Shown here piece by piece: positions 8,622 to 16,554 of a DNA stretch of 64,000 nucleotides. The stretch lies in the NCBI RefSeq assembly GCF_004011835.1, contig NZ_RKLN01000006.1, positions 186,001-250,000 on the forward strand, read 5' to 3'. Both the position numbers and the translations under genes were made by a program. The notes beneath the pieces were generated by a model. That model saw only the letters and a list, made by a program, of their open reading frames with translations, did no database searches and was not told the DNA's origin. Positions within the stretch are counted from its first letter, which is position 1, and the number at the start of each line of letters is the position of its first letter. This DNA is from Rhodococcus spongiicola (GTDB taxonomy: Bacteria; Actinomycetota; Actinomycetes; Mycobacteriales; Mycobacteriaceae).

Positions 8622-9991
8622 CGGTGGTTTCCGTTCTGTGCGTGAGCGTCCTCGGCGGCGAGTCGGTAGCGCAGGAGTACGACGATGCTGAGGGCGGTGA
8701 GGATCGCGGGGGCCACAGAGAAGGCGAGGACGATACCGTCGAGGGCGGTATCGGACTGGACCACGTCTTCATCGCCGGTGGAGGAGACGAACCCGGTGAC
8801 GGCAAGTATCGCGAGCACCAGGGCGGGACCGAGAGCGAGACCGACGGTTTCGACAGCCGTCCACACCCCGCTGAACGCCCCGGCGCGGGCGGTGCCGGAC
8901 TCGGAGCGCTCGTGATCACTGATGACGTCCGGCAGCATCGACATCGGCAGCATCTGCATGCCGGCATATCCGACACCGGCCAGGGCCACCACCGCGTACA
9001 CCCACCACCCGCCGCCGGTCATCAGGCCCAGCAGCGCGACGGCCGCGGCGAGGAAGAGCGTCGATGCCAGCAGGTACGCCCGGCGCTTGCCCCAAGCCCG
9101 AACGCTCTTGGACCACAGCGGCATCACCGCGACCGCCGGCCCGACCAGCGCCGCGAACAGGATCGACACCGACCGCTCATCGCCGAGCACATACGTTGCG
9201 ACGTACTGTGCTCCGGCGAGCATCGTCCCCGTCGCGAGCGCCTGGAGTGCGAACGCGCCCAACAACACCCGGAAAGGGCCGCTGGACCGGACGACGCGCA
9301 GAGAAGCCGCGAACGGCACGCCCCCACCGACGACGGCCGTGCTCGCCGGACGGGAGGGCGCAACCCGTGAGGCCGCGAACATACCGAGGCCGAGGACGAT
9401 CCCCGCGACGACGCCCATCACGAGATAGCCCCAACGTCCGCCACCGCCGAGTTCACGCAGTTCGGGTCCGCCCGCACCGAACAGCAGGATCGCGACCCCG
9501 AGGACTGCCACGCGCCAAGCCATCAGGCGGGACCGCTCGTGGTAGTCGTGGGTCAGTTCGGCCGGCAGCGCGATGTACGGCACCTGGAAGAAGCTGAACG
9601 CCATCGCGGAGGCGATGAACGCGACCGCCACCCACACCGCGCCCGCCGCGGTACCGAGGCCGTCGGGCACGGCGAAGGTGAGGGCGAAGAAGATCGGCAG
9701 CAAGGCCGCGCCGACCACGAGGAACCGCCGTCGGCTGCCGGTCCTATGGGCCGATGCGTCGCTCCACGACCCGATCAGGGGATTGAGCACCACGTCCAGG
9801 ACCTTGGGGAGGAACACCACGACGGTCGCCGCTGCGGCCGCGACACCGAGGGTGTCGGTGAGGTAGTAGGCCAGCACCAAGCCGGGCAGGGTCGCGAAGC
9901 CACCGGTACCGACCGACCCCAGGGCGTAGCCGCGAATCGTCGCGGAGCTCAGTCGGGCGGCCGCGGATGTGGAGGCGGTCGTGGCCGTCAT
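8618..9991 (-). CDS. GPH-family (melibiose-type) major facilitator transporter
   Basis: Membrane transporter of 457 residues with about twelve hydrophobic segments. The first loop reads GSWSDASAHRTGSRRRF, close to the GxxxDRTxxxxGRRRP signature of glycoside-pentoside-hexuronide:cation symporters, and helix 1 has the typical GYALGSVGTGG. In actinobacteria such proteins also carry lipid-like or organic anionic solutes, for example MFSD2-like lysolipid carriers. Coupling by a 4-bp overlap to a sphingosine-phosphate-lyase-like enzyme suggests it imports that enzyme's substrate; this is inference. Start ATG at 9991, only about 15 bp from the end of an IS605-type remnant, so its promoter has probably been altered by the insertion. 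Confidence 0.8.
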   Translation of the reverse strand: MTATTASTSAAARLSSATIRGYALGSVGTGGFATLPGLVLAYYLTDTLGVAAAAATVVVFLPKVLDVVLNPLIGSWSDASAHRTGSRRRFLVVGAALLPIFFALTFAVPDGLGTAAGAVWVAVAFIASAMAFSFFQVPYIALPAELTHDYHERSRLMAWRVAVLGVAILLFGAGGPELRELGGGGRWGYLVMGVVAGIVLGLGMFAASRVAPSRPASTAVVGGGVPFAASLRVVRSSGPFRVLLGAFALQALATGTMLAGAQYVATYVLGDERSVSILFAALVGPAVAVMPLWSKSVRAWGKRRAYLLASTLFLAAAVALLGLMTGGGWWVYAVVALAGVGYAGMQMLPMSMLPDVISDHERSESGTARAGAFSGVWTAVETVGLALGPALVLAILAVTGFVSSTGDEDVVQSDTALDGIVLAFSVAPAILTALSIVVLLRYRLAAEDAHAQNGNHR

Positions 9992-10005
9992 CGAACGCCG
10001 CCCGA

Positions 10006-10370
10006 GAAGCCCCCGGCTTCAGCCGTGGGGAGGTAAGGGCGGTCGGGTGCTGCGTTCGGCACTGGCTACTCCTTCTCGAGTCTCTGGTGTCGGTTGGATT
10101 TCCGGTCGTGGATACAGTCGCGGATACAGAGGTGGTGCGCTACCCGTATCGGCTGCGCCCCGGCGTGCAAGCCGAGCGCGCACTGCTCGACGAATGGCAC
10201 CGTTGCCGGTTCTTGTGAAACGAAGCCGTCCACCAACAGAAGTCGGGGAACAGGCCGACCTTCGGGAGGCTATCGAAGCTCCTCACCGACGCGGGCAAGA
10301 ACAGTGAATGGTCGCGGACAGGTTCTCGAGGTGCAGTCCGAGCTGAAGCTCCCGGCTTCAGCCGTGGCGA
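10006..10370 (+). mobile_element. Decayed IS200/IS605-type element
   Basis: A short relic bounded by two copies of one terminal motif: 10006-10032 (gaagcccccggcttcagccg, then tggggag) and 10345-10370 (same sequence with ct for cc and cga at the end). This motif is familiar to me from IS605-group ends and can fold on itself (AAGCC/GGCTT). Between them lies a fragment of the TnpB N terminus with an in-frame stop. No transposase TnpA is present. Most of the element has been deleted, which explains the two near-identical ends lying only about 340 bp apart. Confidence 0.65.
10108..10340 (+). pseudogene. tnpB: TnpB (IS605 OrfB) N-terminal remnant
   Basis: From GTG 10108 the frame reads VVRYPYRLRPGVQAERALL then DEWHRCRFL, the conserved start of actinobacterial TnpB proteins. 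A TGA at 10216 stands where the family has Trp (WNEAVHQ). After the stop the same frame continues NEAVHQQKSGNRPTFGRLSK and SLLTDAGKNSEWSR-like residues, then runs into the terminal motif. So it has a nonsense mutation and lacks the whole RuvC-like nuclease part; it cannot encode an active guide-RNA nuclease. Confidence 0.75.
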
Positions 10371-10579
10371 ACAATTAAGTGAGGTCCTCTACGCACGTTG
10401 ACGCCCCAAAATCCGTTGCTATTGTCGTGAGTTGGGGCTTCGACGTTCGGATCGTGGCGAGGATGACGTAGAACATGGTGCTCATACCGACGACGCCAAT
10501 TGGTCTCACGCTCTGTCGAAACTCTCGGATCAGAACCTCGACGCCGGTTCGCTTCAGCGTTTGATGACCGGACGGCACG
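10371..10579. other. Unassigned segment between IS remnant and SDR stub
   Basis: About 210 bp of less GC-rich sequence. On the minus strand a short frame ends KPQLTTIATDFGAST, which I cannot assign. It lies at the junction where the sixth SDR copy was truncated, so it may belong to a lost mobile element. Confidence 0.3.
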
Positions 10580-10786
10580 ACATCCCCATGCTCCAGACTT
10601 CTCCGCCACGGGTCCGAGCCCACCATGGCCACGGCGATGCCGGGGTTGATGTCGCACAGCATGTTGCCCGTGCCGTGGGCCGAGCCGACCGATATCAGCA
10701 TTGCCGTGCTGTTCCTCGGCAGTGACGAGGCGCGGTACGTCACCGGGGTCACCTTCCCCGTCGATGCCGGAGCGTGCATGAAATAA
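10580..10786 (+). pseudogene. 3' stub of a sixth SDR gene of the array
   Basis: The C-terminal quarter of a carveol-dehydrogenase-type SDR, ending [20 protein letters not shown] then TAA, nearly the same as the end of the intact copies. Homology begins near 10580-10590; the whole Rossmann and catalytic part is missing. Within the variable loop it resembles the fifth intact copy best (ccgagcccaccatgg against ccgagcccaccgtgg). The stub is followed by the same type of long spacer that precedes copies 1 and 3. Truncation probably came with the IS605 insertion or later deletion. Confidence 0.8.
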
Positions 10787-10889
10787 CCGGCACGCTCGTT
10801 CTGGGGGTGGACGACAACGAGGATCTCTGCTGGGTGCGCGCCGTGCTTCCACTCTGATCCGCACAACACCTTCAGGAGGTTTTGCGAAC

Positions 10890-11726
10890 ATGTCAGGTCG
10901 TGTAGAGGGCAAGGTCGCATTCATTACCGGTGCCGCGCGGGGGCAGGGGCGTAGTCACGCAGTGCGGTTGGCGGAGGAGGGAGCGGACATCATTGCGGTC
11001 GACATCTGCGAGAACATCGACACGGTCACGTCGTACTCCCTGGCCACCGATCAGGAGTTTCAGGAGACCGTCGCGCAGGTGGAGGCGCTCGGCAGGCGGA
11101 TCGTGGCCGTCAAGGCCGATGTGCGCGACCTCGCCAGTCTCCAGAAGGCCTTCGATGCGGGGATCGAGCAGTTCGGCCGCGTCGACATCGTCGTCGCCAA
11201 CGCAGGCATCATCACCTACGGGCGGTCGTGGGAGCTCACCGCGCAGCAGTGGCAGGACGTGATCGACGTCGATCTGACCGGTGTGTACAACACGGCCAAG
11301 GTCGCGATCCCGAGCATGATCGACGCCGGACGGGGTGGGTCCATCCTGTTCACCAGTTCGATGGCCGGGCTGAAAGGGTTGCAAGGGGCAGGGCACTACG
11401 TAGCCGCCAAACACGCAATTGTCGGTCTGATGCGAACCATGGCCAACGAGCTGGGGCCGTACAACATTCGGGTGAACACCATCCACCCCACCAACGTCGA
11501 CACCCTCATGATCCACAATCCGGGCGCGTACTCGATCTTCTCGGCCGGCGAATCCGAGCCGTCTGAGGACACGGCGATGCCGGGGTTCATGTCGCTCAAC
11601 ACGCTGCCCGTGCCGTGGGTCGACCCGGCCGATGTCAGCAATGCCGTGCTGTTCCTCGGCAGTGACGAGACGCGGTACGTCACCGGGGTCACCTTCCCCG
11701 TCGATGCTGGAGCGTGTGTGAAGTGA
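10890..11726 (+). CDS. SDR oxidoreductase, carveol-dehydrogenase/mycofactocin type, array copy 1
   Basis: NAD-dependent dehydrogenase of 278 residues. It opens MSGRVEGKVAFITGAARGQG, the hallmark of the mycofactocin-coupled SDR family that includes Rhodococcus carveol dehydrogenase; in these enzymes the nicotinamide is thought to stay bound and to be reoxidised through mycofactocin. Visible motifs: TGAARGQG (13-20), NAGI (104-107), Ser157, Tyr170 and Lys174 (YVAAK). Residues 201-240 form the presumed substrate loop (HPTNVDTLMIHNPGAYSIFS in this copy). A strong AGGAGG precedes the ATG. Its first 157 codons are essentially identical in DNA to copy 2. Secondary alcohol substrates such as terpenoid alcohols are plausible but unproven. 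Confidence 0.88.
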   Translation: MSGRVEGKVAFITGAARGQGRSHAVRLAEEGADIIAVDICENIDTVTSYSLATDQEFQETVAQVEALGRRIVAVKADVRDLASLQKAFDAGIEQFGRVDIVVANAGIITYGRSWELTAQQWQDVIDVDLTGVYNTAKVAIPSMIDAGRGGSILFTSSMAGLKGLQGAGHYVAAKHAIVGLMRTMANELGPYNIRVNTIHPTNVDTLMIHNPGAYSIFSAGESEPSEDTAMPGFMSLNTLPVPWVDPADVSNAVLFLGSDETRYVTGVTFPVDAGACVK

Positions 11727-11772
11727 CTCGCAAGCCCTGGCCCACACAACATCTTCAGGAGGTTTTGCGAAC

Positions 11773-12606
11773 ATGTCAGGTCGTGTGGAGGGCAAGGTCG
11801 CGTTCATTACCGGTGCCGCGCGGGGGCAGGGGCGTAGTCACGCAGTGCGGTTGGCGGAGGAGGGAGCGGACATCATTGCGGTCGACATCTGCGAGAACAT
11901 CGACACGGTCACGTCGTACTCCCTGGCCACCGATCAGGAGTTTCAGGAGACCGTCGCGCAGGTGGAGGCGCTCGGCAGGCGGATCGTGGCCGTCAAGGCC
12001 GATGTGCGCGACCTCGCCAGTCTCCAGAAGGCCTTCGATGCGGGGATCGAGCAGTTCGGCCGCGTCGACATCGTCGTCGCCAACGCAGGCATCATCACCT
12101 ACGGGCGGTCGTGGGAGCTCACCGCGCAGCAGTGGCAGGACGTGATCGACGTCGATCTGACCGGTGTGTACAACACGGCCAAGGTCGCGATCCCGAGCAT
12201 GATCGACGCCGGACGGGGTGGGTCCATCCTGTTCACCAGTTCGACCGCAGGGTTCAAGGGGATCCAGGGGTCCGGGCACTACGTGGCCGCCAAACACGCA
12301 ATAGTCGGCCTGATGCGGACCATGGCCAACGAGCTGGGGCCGTACAACATTCGGGTGAACACCATCCACCCCACCTGTGTCGACACCTGCATGATCCGGA
12401 ATCCGGACATGTACGCGACAATGTCCAGCGAATCCGAGCCGTCCGAGGACACGGCGATGCCGGGGTTCATGTCGCTCAACACGCTGCCCGTGCCGTGGGT
12501 CGACCCGACCGACATCAGTAATGCCGTGCTGTTCCTCGGCAGTGACGAAACGCGGTACGTCACCGGGGTCACCTTCCCCGTCGATGCCGGAGCGTTGGTG
12601 AAATGA
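11773..12606 (+). CDS. SDR oxidoreductase, array copy 2
   Basis: Second tandem copy, 277 residues, one shorter than copy 1 in the substrate loop. It has the same Rossmann motif and Ser-Tyr-Lys triad. Only two bases differ from copy 1 in the first 30, then about 440 bp match completely (11803-12244 against 10920-11361). Divergence starts right at the active-site segment (STAGFKGIQGSGHYVAAK) and is largest in the loop HPTCVDTCMIRNPDMYATMS. A 46-bp spacer with its own AGGAGG separates it from copy 1, so translation is independent although transcription is probably shared. Confidence 0.88.
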   Translation: MSGRVEGKVAFITGAARGQGRSHAVRLAEEGADIIAVDICENIDTVTSYSLATDQEFQETVAQVEALGRRIVAVKADVRDLASLQKAFDAGIEQFGRVDIVVANAGIITYGRSWELTAQQWQDVIDVDLTGVYNTAKVAIPSMIDAGRGGSILFTSSTAGFKGIQGSGHYVAAKHAIVGLMRTMANELGPYNIRVNTIHPTCVDTCMIRNPDMYATMSSESEPSEDTAMPGFMSLNTLPVPWVDPTDISNAVLFLGSDETRYVTGVTFPVDAGALVK

Positions 12607-12707
12607 CCCGCAAACCCGTTCTGGGGGTGGATGACAACGTGGGCCCCCGCTCGGCGCGCGGCGCTGCTTCCCACTGATCCACAACATCTTCAGGAGGTTT
12701 TCTGAAC

Positions 12708-13547
12708 ATGTCAGGTCGTGTAGAGGGCAAGGTCGCGTTCGTTACCGGTGCCGCGCGGGGGCAGGGGCGCAGTCACGCACTACGGCTCGCGGAGGAGGGT
12801 GCGCACGTCATCGCGGTCGACATCTGCGAGAACATCGAAACGGTTACGCCGTTCTATCCTCTTGCTACCGATCAGGAGCTGCAGGAGACCGTCGCGCAGG
12901 TGGAGGCGCTCGGCCGGCGAGTCGTGGCCGTCAAGGCCGATGTGCGCGACCTCGCCGGTCTCCAGAAGGCCTTCGATACGGGCATCGAGCAGTTCGGCCA
13001 CGTCGACATCGTCGTCGCCAACGCCGGCATCATCTCCTTCGGACGCTCGTGGGAGCTCACCGCGCAGCAGTGGCAGGACATGATCGACGTCAATCTGACC
13101 GGCGTGTACAACACGGCCAAGGTCGCGATCCCGAGCATGATCGATATCGGACGCGGTGGGTCCATCCTGTTCACCAGTTCGACCGCCGGGCTCAAGGGGA
13201 TGCCAGGAGCCGGGCACTATGCGGCCGCCAAACACGCGATAGTCGGTCTGATGCGGACCATGGCCAACGAACTGGGGCCGTACTGCATTCGGGTGAACAC
13301 GATCCATCCCGGTAGTACCGACACCTTGATGATCCAAAATCCGGGCATGTACGCGAAGATGTCGCCCAATGAATCCGAGCCGTCCGAGGACACGGCTATT
13401 CCGGGGTTCATGTCGTACAACACGCTGCCCATCCCGTGGGCCGACCCGACCGACATCAGTAATGCCGTGCTGTTCCTCGGCAGTGACGAGGCGCGGTACG
13501 TCACCGGGGTCACCTTCCCCGTCGACGCCGGGCTGGGCGTGAAGTGA
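12708..13547 (+). CDS. SDR oxidoreductase, array copy 3
   Basis: Third tandem copy, 279 residues, with one extra residue near position 48 (TPFYPLATDQE) and one in the substrate loop (KMSPNESEPSED). Rossmann motif TGAARGQG, NAGI and YAAAK are intact. The middle part (about 12890-13180) is almost identical in DNA to copy 4, only the NLTG/DLTG codon differing, while the ends are less similar. Loop sequence: HPGSTDTLMIQNPGMYAKMS. It is preceded by a 101-bp spacer of the long type and a good AGGAGG site. Confidence 0.88.
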   Translation: MSGRVEGKVAFVTGAARGQGRSHALRLAEEGAHVIAVDICENIETVTPFYPLATDQELQETVAQVEALGRRVVAVKADVRDLAGLQKAFDTGIEQFGHVDIVVANAGIISFGRSWELTAQQWQDMIDVNLTGVYNTAKVAIPSMIDIGRGGSILFTSSTAGLKGMPGAGHYAAAKHAIVGLMRTMANELGPYCIRVNTIHPGSTDTLMIQNPGMYAKMSPNESEPSEDTAIPGFMSYNTLPIPWADPTDISNAVLFLGSDEARYVTGVTFPVDAGLGVK

Positions 13548-13593
13548 CTCGCAAACCCTGATCCACACAACACCGCCAGGAGGTCTTGCGAAC

Positions 13594-14430
13594 ATGTCAG
13601 GTCGTGTAGAGGGCAAGATCGCGTTCGTTACCGGTGCCGCGCGGGGGCAGGGGCGCAGTCACGCGGTACGGCTGGCGGAGGAGGGTGCAGACGTCATTGC
13701 GGTCGACATCTGCGGGAACATCGACACGGTCACGCATTACTCTCTGGCCACCGATCAGGATCTGCAGGAGACCGTCGCGCAGGTGGAGGCGCTCGGCCGG
13801 CGAGTCGTGGCCGTCAAGGCCGATGTGCGCGACCTCGCCGGTCTCCAGAAGGCCTTCGATACGGGCATCGAGCAGTTCGGCCACGTCGACATCGTCGTCG
13901 CCAACGCCGGCATCATCTCCTTCGGACGCTCGTGGGAGCTCACCGCGCAGCAGTGGCAGGACATGATCGACGTCGATCTGACCGGCGTGTACAACACGGC
14001 CAAGGTCGCGATCCCGAGCATGATCGATATCGGACGCGGTGGGTCCATCCTGTTCACCAGTTCGACCGCCGGGCTGAAGGGGTTGCGGACGATGGCGCAC
14101 TACGTGGCCGCCAAGCACGGAGTCGTCGGTCTGATGCGGACCATGGCCAACGAGCTGGGGCCGTACAACATTCGGGTGAACTCCATCCATCCCGGCAGTG
14201 TCGACACCGCGATGATCCATAATTCGGGCATGTACGGGAGGATGTCGCCCGGTGAATCCGAGCCGTCCCGGGACAGTGCGATTCCGGGGTTCTTGTCGTG
14301 CAACACGCTGCCCATCCCGTGGGTCGATCCGATCGACATCAGCAGTGCCGTGGTGTTCCTCGGCAGTGACGAGGCGCGGTACATCACCGGGGTCACCTTC
14401 CCCGTCGATGCCGGGCTGTGCGTGAAGTGA
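13594..14430 (+). CDS. SDR oxidoreductase, array copy 4
   Basis: Fourth tandem copy, 278 residues, catalytic residues intact (YVAAK). It shares its middle third with copy 3. The substrate loop differs again (HPGSVDTAMIHNSGMYGRMS, followed by PGESEPSRDSAIPGFLSCN), and the active-site flank reads LKGLRTMAHYVAAKHGVVG. The spacer to copy 3 is 46 bp of the short type, with AGGAGG 5-10 nt before the ATG. The different loop suggests a different alcohol substrate; this is inference. Confidence 0.88.
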   Translation: MSGRVEGKIAFVTGAARGQGRSHAVRLAEEGADVIAVDICGNIDTVTHYSLATDQDLQETVAQVEALGRRVVAVKADVRDLAGLQKAFDTGIEQFGHVDIVVANAGIISFGRSWELTAQQWQDMIDVDLTGVYNTAKVAIPSMIDIGRGGSILFTSSTAGLKGLRTMAHYVAAKHGVVGLMRTMANELGPYNIRVNSIHPGSVDTAMIHNSGMYGRMSPGESEPSRDSAIPGFLSCNTLPIPWVDPIDISSAVVFLGSDEARYITGVTFPVDAGLCVK

Positions 14431-14475
14431 CTCGCAAACCCTGATCCACACAACACCGTCAGGAGGTTTCCGAAC

Positions 14476-15312
14476 ATGTCAGGTCGTGTAGAGGGCAAGG
14501 TCGCATTCATTACCGGTGCCGCGCGGGGGCAGGGGCGCAGTCACGCGGTACGGCTGGCGGAGGAGGGTGCAGACATCATCGCGGTCGACATCTGCGAGAA
14601 CATCGAGACGGTCGCGCACTACTCCCTGGCCACCGATCAGGATCTGCAGGAGACCGTCGCGCAGGTGGAGGCGCTCGGCAGGCGGATCGTGGCCGTCAAG
14701 GCCGATGTGCGTGACCTCGCCGGTCTCCAGAAGGCCTTCGATACGGGTATCGAGCAGTTCGGCCACGTCGACATCGTCGTCGCCAATGCCGGCATCATCA
14801 CCTTCGGACGGTCGTGGGAGCTCACCTCGGAAGAATGGCGGGACGTGATCGATGTCAATCTGACCGGTGTGTACAACACGGCCAAGGTCGCGATCCCGAG
14901 CATGATCGACGCCGGACGCGGTGGGGCCATCCTGTTCACCAGTTCGACCGGCGGGCTGAAAGGGCTGCAGATGATGGGGCACTATGTGGCCGCCAAACAC
15001 GCAATAGTCGGTCTGATGCGGACCATGGCCAACGAACTGGGGCCGCACCGCATTCGGGTCAACACCATCCATCCCGGCAGTGTCGACACCGCGATGTTCC
15101 AGAATCCGGGCACGTACTCGGTGTTCTCGCCCGGAGAATCCGAGCCCACCGTGGATACGGCGATGCCAGCGGTGATCGCGCAACACGCGCTGCCCACACC
15201 GTGGGTCGATCCGATCGACATCAGCAATGCGGTGTTGTTCCTCGGCAGTGATGAGGCGCGGTACGTCACCGGGGTCACCTTCTCCGTCGATGCCGGAGCG
15301 TGCGTGAAATGA
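14476..15312 (+). CDS. SDR oxidoreductase, array copy 5
   Basis: Fifth and last intact copy, 278 residues. It is the most diverged in the helix after NAGI (ELTSEEWRDVIDVNLTG in place of ELTAQQWQD) and in the substrate loop (HPGSVDTAMFQNPGTYSVFS, then PAVIAQHALPTPW). TGAARGQG and YVAAK are intact. A 45-bp spacer with AGGAGG precedes it. The truncated stub at 10580-10786 resembles this copy most closely in the loop, which hints that the array once expanded by block duplication. Confidence 0.88.
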   Translation: MSGRVEGKVAFITGAARGQGRSHAVRLAEEGADIIAVDICENIETVAHYSLATDQDLQETVAQVEALGRRIVAVKADVRDLAGLQKAFDTGIEQFGHVDIVVANAGIITFGRSWELTSEEWRDVIDVNLTGVYNTAKVAIPSMIDAGRGGAILFTSSTGGLKGLQMMGHYVAAKHAIVGLMRTMANELGPHRIRVNTIHPGSVDTAMFQNPGTYSVFSPGESEPTVDTAMPAVIAQHALPTPWVDPIDISNAVLFLGSDEARYVTGVTFSVDAGACVK

Positions 15313-15356
15313 CTCGCAAACCCTGATCCACAACACCTTCAGGCGGTTTCCGAAGG
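15313..15356 (+). repeat. Decayed array spacer after the last SDR copy
   Basis: The sequence after copy 5 still matches the intergenic spacer (ctcgcaaaccctgatccaca, then acaccttcag), but the ribosome binding site reads caggcggtttccgaa where active spacers have caggaggttt(t/c)cgaac followed by ATG. No SDR gene follows. This marks a lost or never completed further copy at the right end of the array. Confidence 0.6.
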
Positions 15357-15507
15357 CGTCGATCCAGGTCAGGGTTCGGTCGGAACCGACCGCTCAGATA
15401 GCGTGTCAGGGGCCGTTGCTACCGTCTGGCGGGGGTCCGAGATCGAAGCATCGGATCACTCGCGTATTCATGGTGTGCTTGTTGGTCCTCGAAAGGTGCT
15501 GTCCCCC

Positions 15508-16335
15508 ATGGTAATGGGTGCTACCCATGCAATGTCCGGTGCCGCCGTCGGTCTTGCCGTCGCAGACGTGCTGCCGAAGGACTGGGGTGGCCCCACCTCG
15601 ACTGCCGAAGCGTTCGCATTCGCGGGGGTGTGCGCGGGGGCCGCGCTGCTCCCGGACCTCGACACCACGCAGTCCACGGTCGCCCGCTCGTACGGCCCGG
15701 TCTCCAAGATGCTGGCCTCGGGTATCGGCGCGCTGTCCAGGGGTGTGTACCGGGTGACCAAGGGTCGCAAGGACTCCAACCGGCGCGGCGGCCACCGCAC
15801 GTTCACGCACACCGCGTTGTTCGCAGTCGGGATCGGTGCGATGACCTCGGCACTTGTGGGGCAGCTCGGCCGCCCCGCCATCATCGCCACGCTGTTCGTG
15901 ACGCTGGGTCTGGCGCTGCGTGGGCTGTTCGGGGACTGGGCGCGAGACAAGGGGTGGTTAATCGTCACCGCGGTCTCGGCGTTCCTGTCGATCCTGGCCT
16001 GGCAGTGGTTCCCGGACAAGGTGGGCTCGACGGGACTGGGCGTCGCGGTCGCGCTCGGCTGTGTTGTGCATTGTCTCGGCGACATGATCACCAAGGAGGG
16101 AGTGCCATTCCTGGCGCCATTCGTTCCGATCAGAGGTGAACGGTGGTGGGAGTTGAAACTGCCTTCGTTTCTTGCGATCCGTGCCGGAGGTGGATTCGAG
16201 CGAGCAATCCTGGGTCCGTTTCTGACCTTCGTGGCCGTCGCGCTTGCGGTGCTGGCCGTGGACGGTGCGCCGGCAGCGATTACCGATGCGCTGCGGAACG
16301 CGGTGTCAGCGGATCCGACTACCGGTCAAATGTGA
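15508..16335 (+). CDS. YdjM-like membrane-bound metal-dependent hydrolase
   Basis: Membrane protein of about 275 residues of the YdjM/DUF457 family (LexA-regulated inner-membrane hydrolase-like proteins). It starts MVMGATHAMSGAAVGLAVAD and has the family histidine motifs: an early ATHAMSG, PDLDTTQS, the central HRTFTHT, and HCLGDMITKEG in the second half. These His/Asp residues probably bind a metal; the reaction is unknown. Five to six hydrophobic segments. The frame is open from 15403, but I take ATG 15508 because it begins the conserved part; ribosome site evidence is weak (GAAAGG 13 nt upstream; an ATG at 15514 is also possible). Confidence 0.7.
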   Translation: MVMGATHAMSGAAVGLAVADVLPKDWGGPTSTAEAFAFAGVCAGAALLPDLDTTQSTVARSYGPVSKMLASGIGALSRGVYRVTKGRKDSNRRGGHRTFTHTALFAVGIGAMTSALVGQLGRPAIIATLFVTLGLALRGLFGDWARDKGWLIVTAVSAFLSILAWQWFPDKVGSTGLGVAVALGCVVHCLGDMITKEGVPFLAPFVPIRGERWWELKLPSFLAIRAGGGFERAILGPFLTFVAVALAVLAVDGAPAAITDALRNAVSADPTTGQM

Positions 16336-16418
16336 GTGAAGGCTAGGGCACGCGCTGTCCGAGATCTGGACGGCGCCTCACGTCCGTTGCAGGCTCGCGA
16401 CTGCGTGTGCCTTCGGTG

Positions 16419-16451
16419 AATACCCAGGTGTACCGAATACCCAGGTGTACC
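16419..16451. repeat. 17-bp direct repeat
   Basis: gaatacccaggtgtacc occurs twice in direct succession (about 16419-16451) in the leader region of the propeller gene. It may be a duplicated binding site or a slippage product. Confidence 0.6.
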
Positions 16452-16554
16452 GGGATTGTGATTGTTAGCCTCTTTTCGGCTGGTGTCCGGGTCGGGCGTC
16501 GGTTGTCGCACTGTAAGGCCTGTCCGTTCTGTTCCTCTACGGTAGGAGAGAAAT

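Noticed and set aside
10108-10340. Active TnpB nuclease system
   Set aside because: In-frame stop and loss of the whole catalytic part.
10379-10920. Minus-strand frame across the SDR stub ending DFGASTCVEDLT
   Set aside because: Most of it is the antisense of the SDR fragment and spacer; only the last part is unexplained and too short to call.
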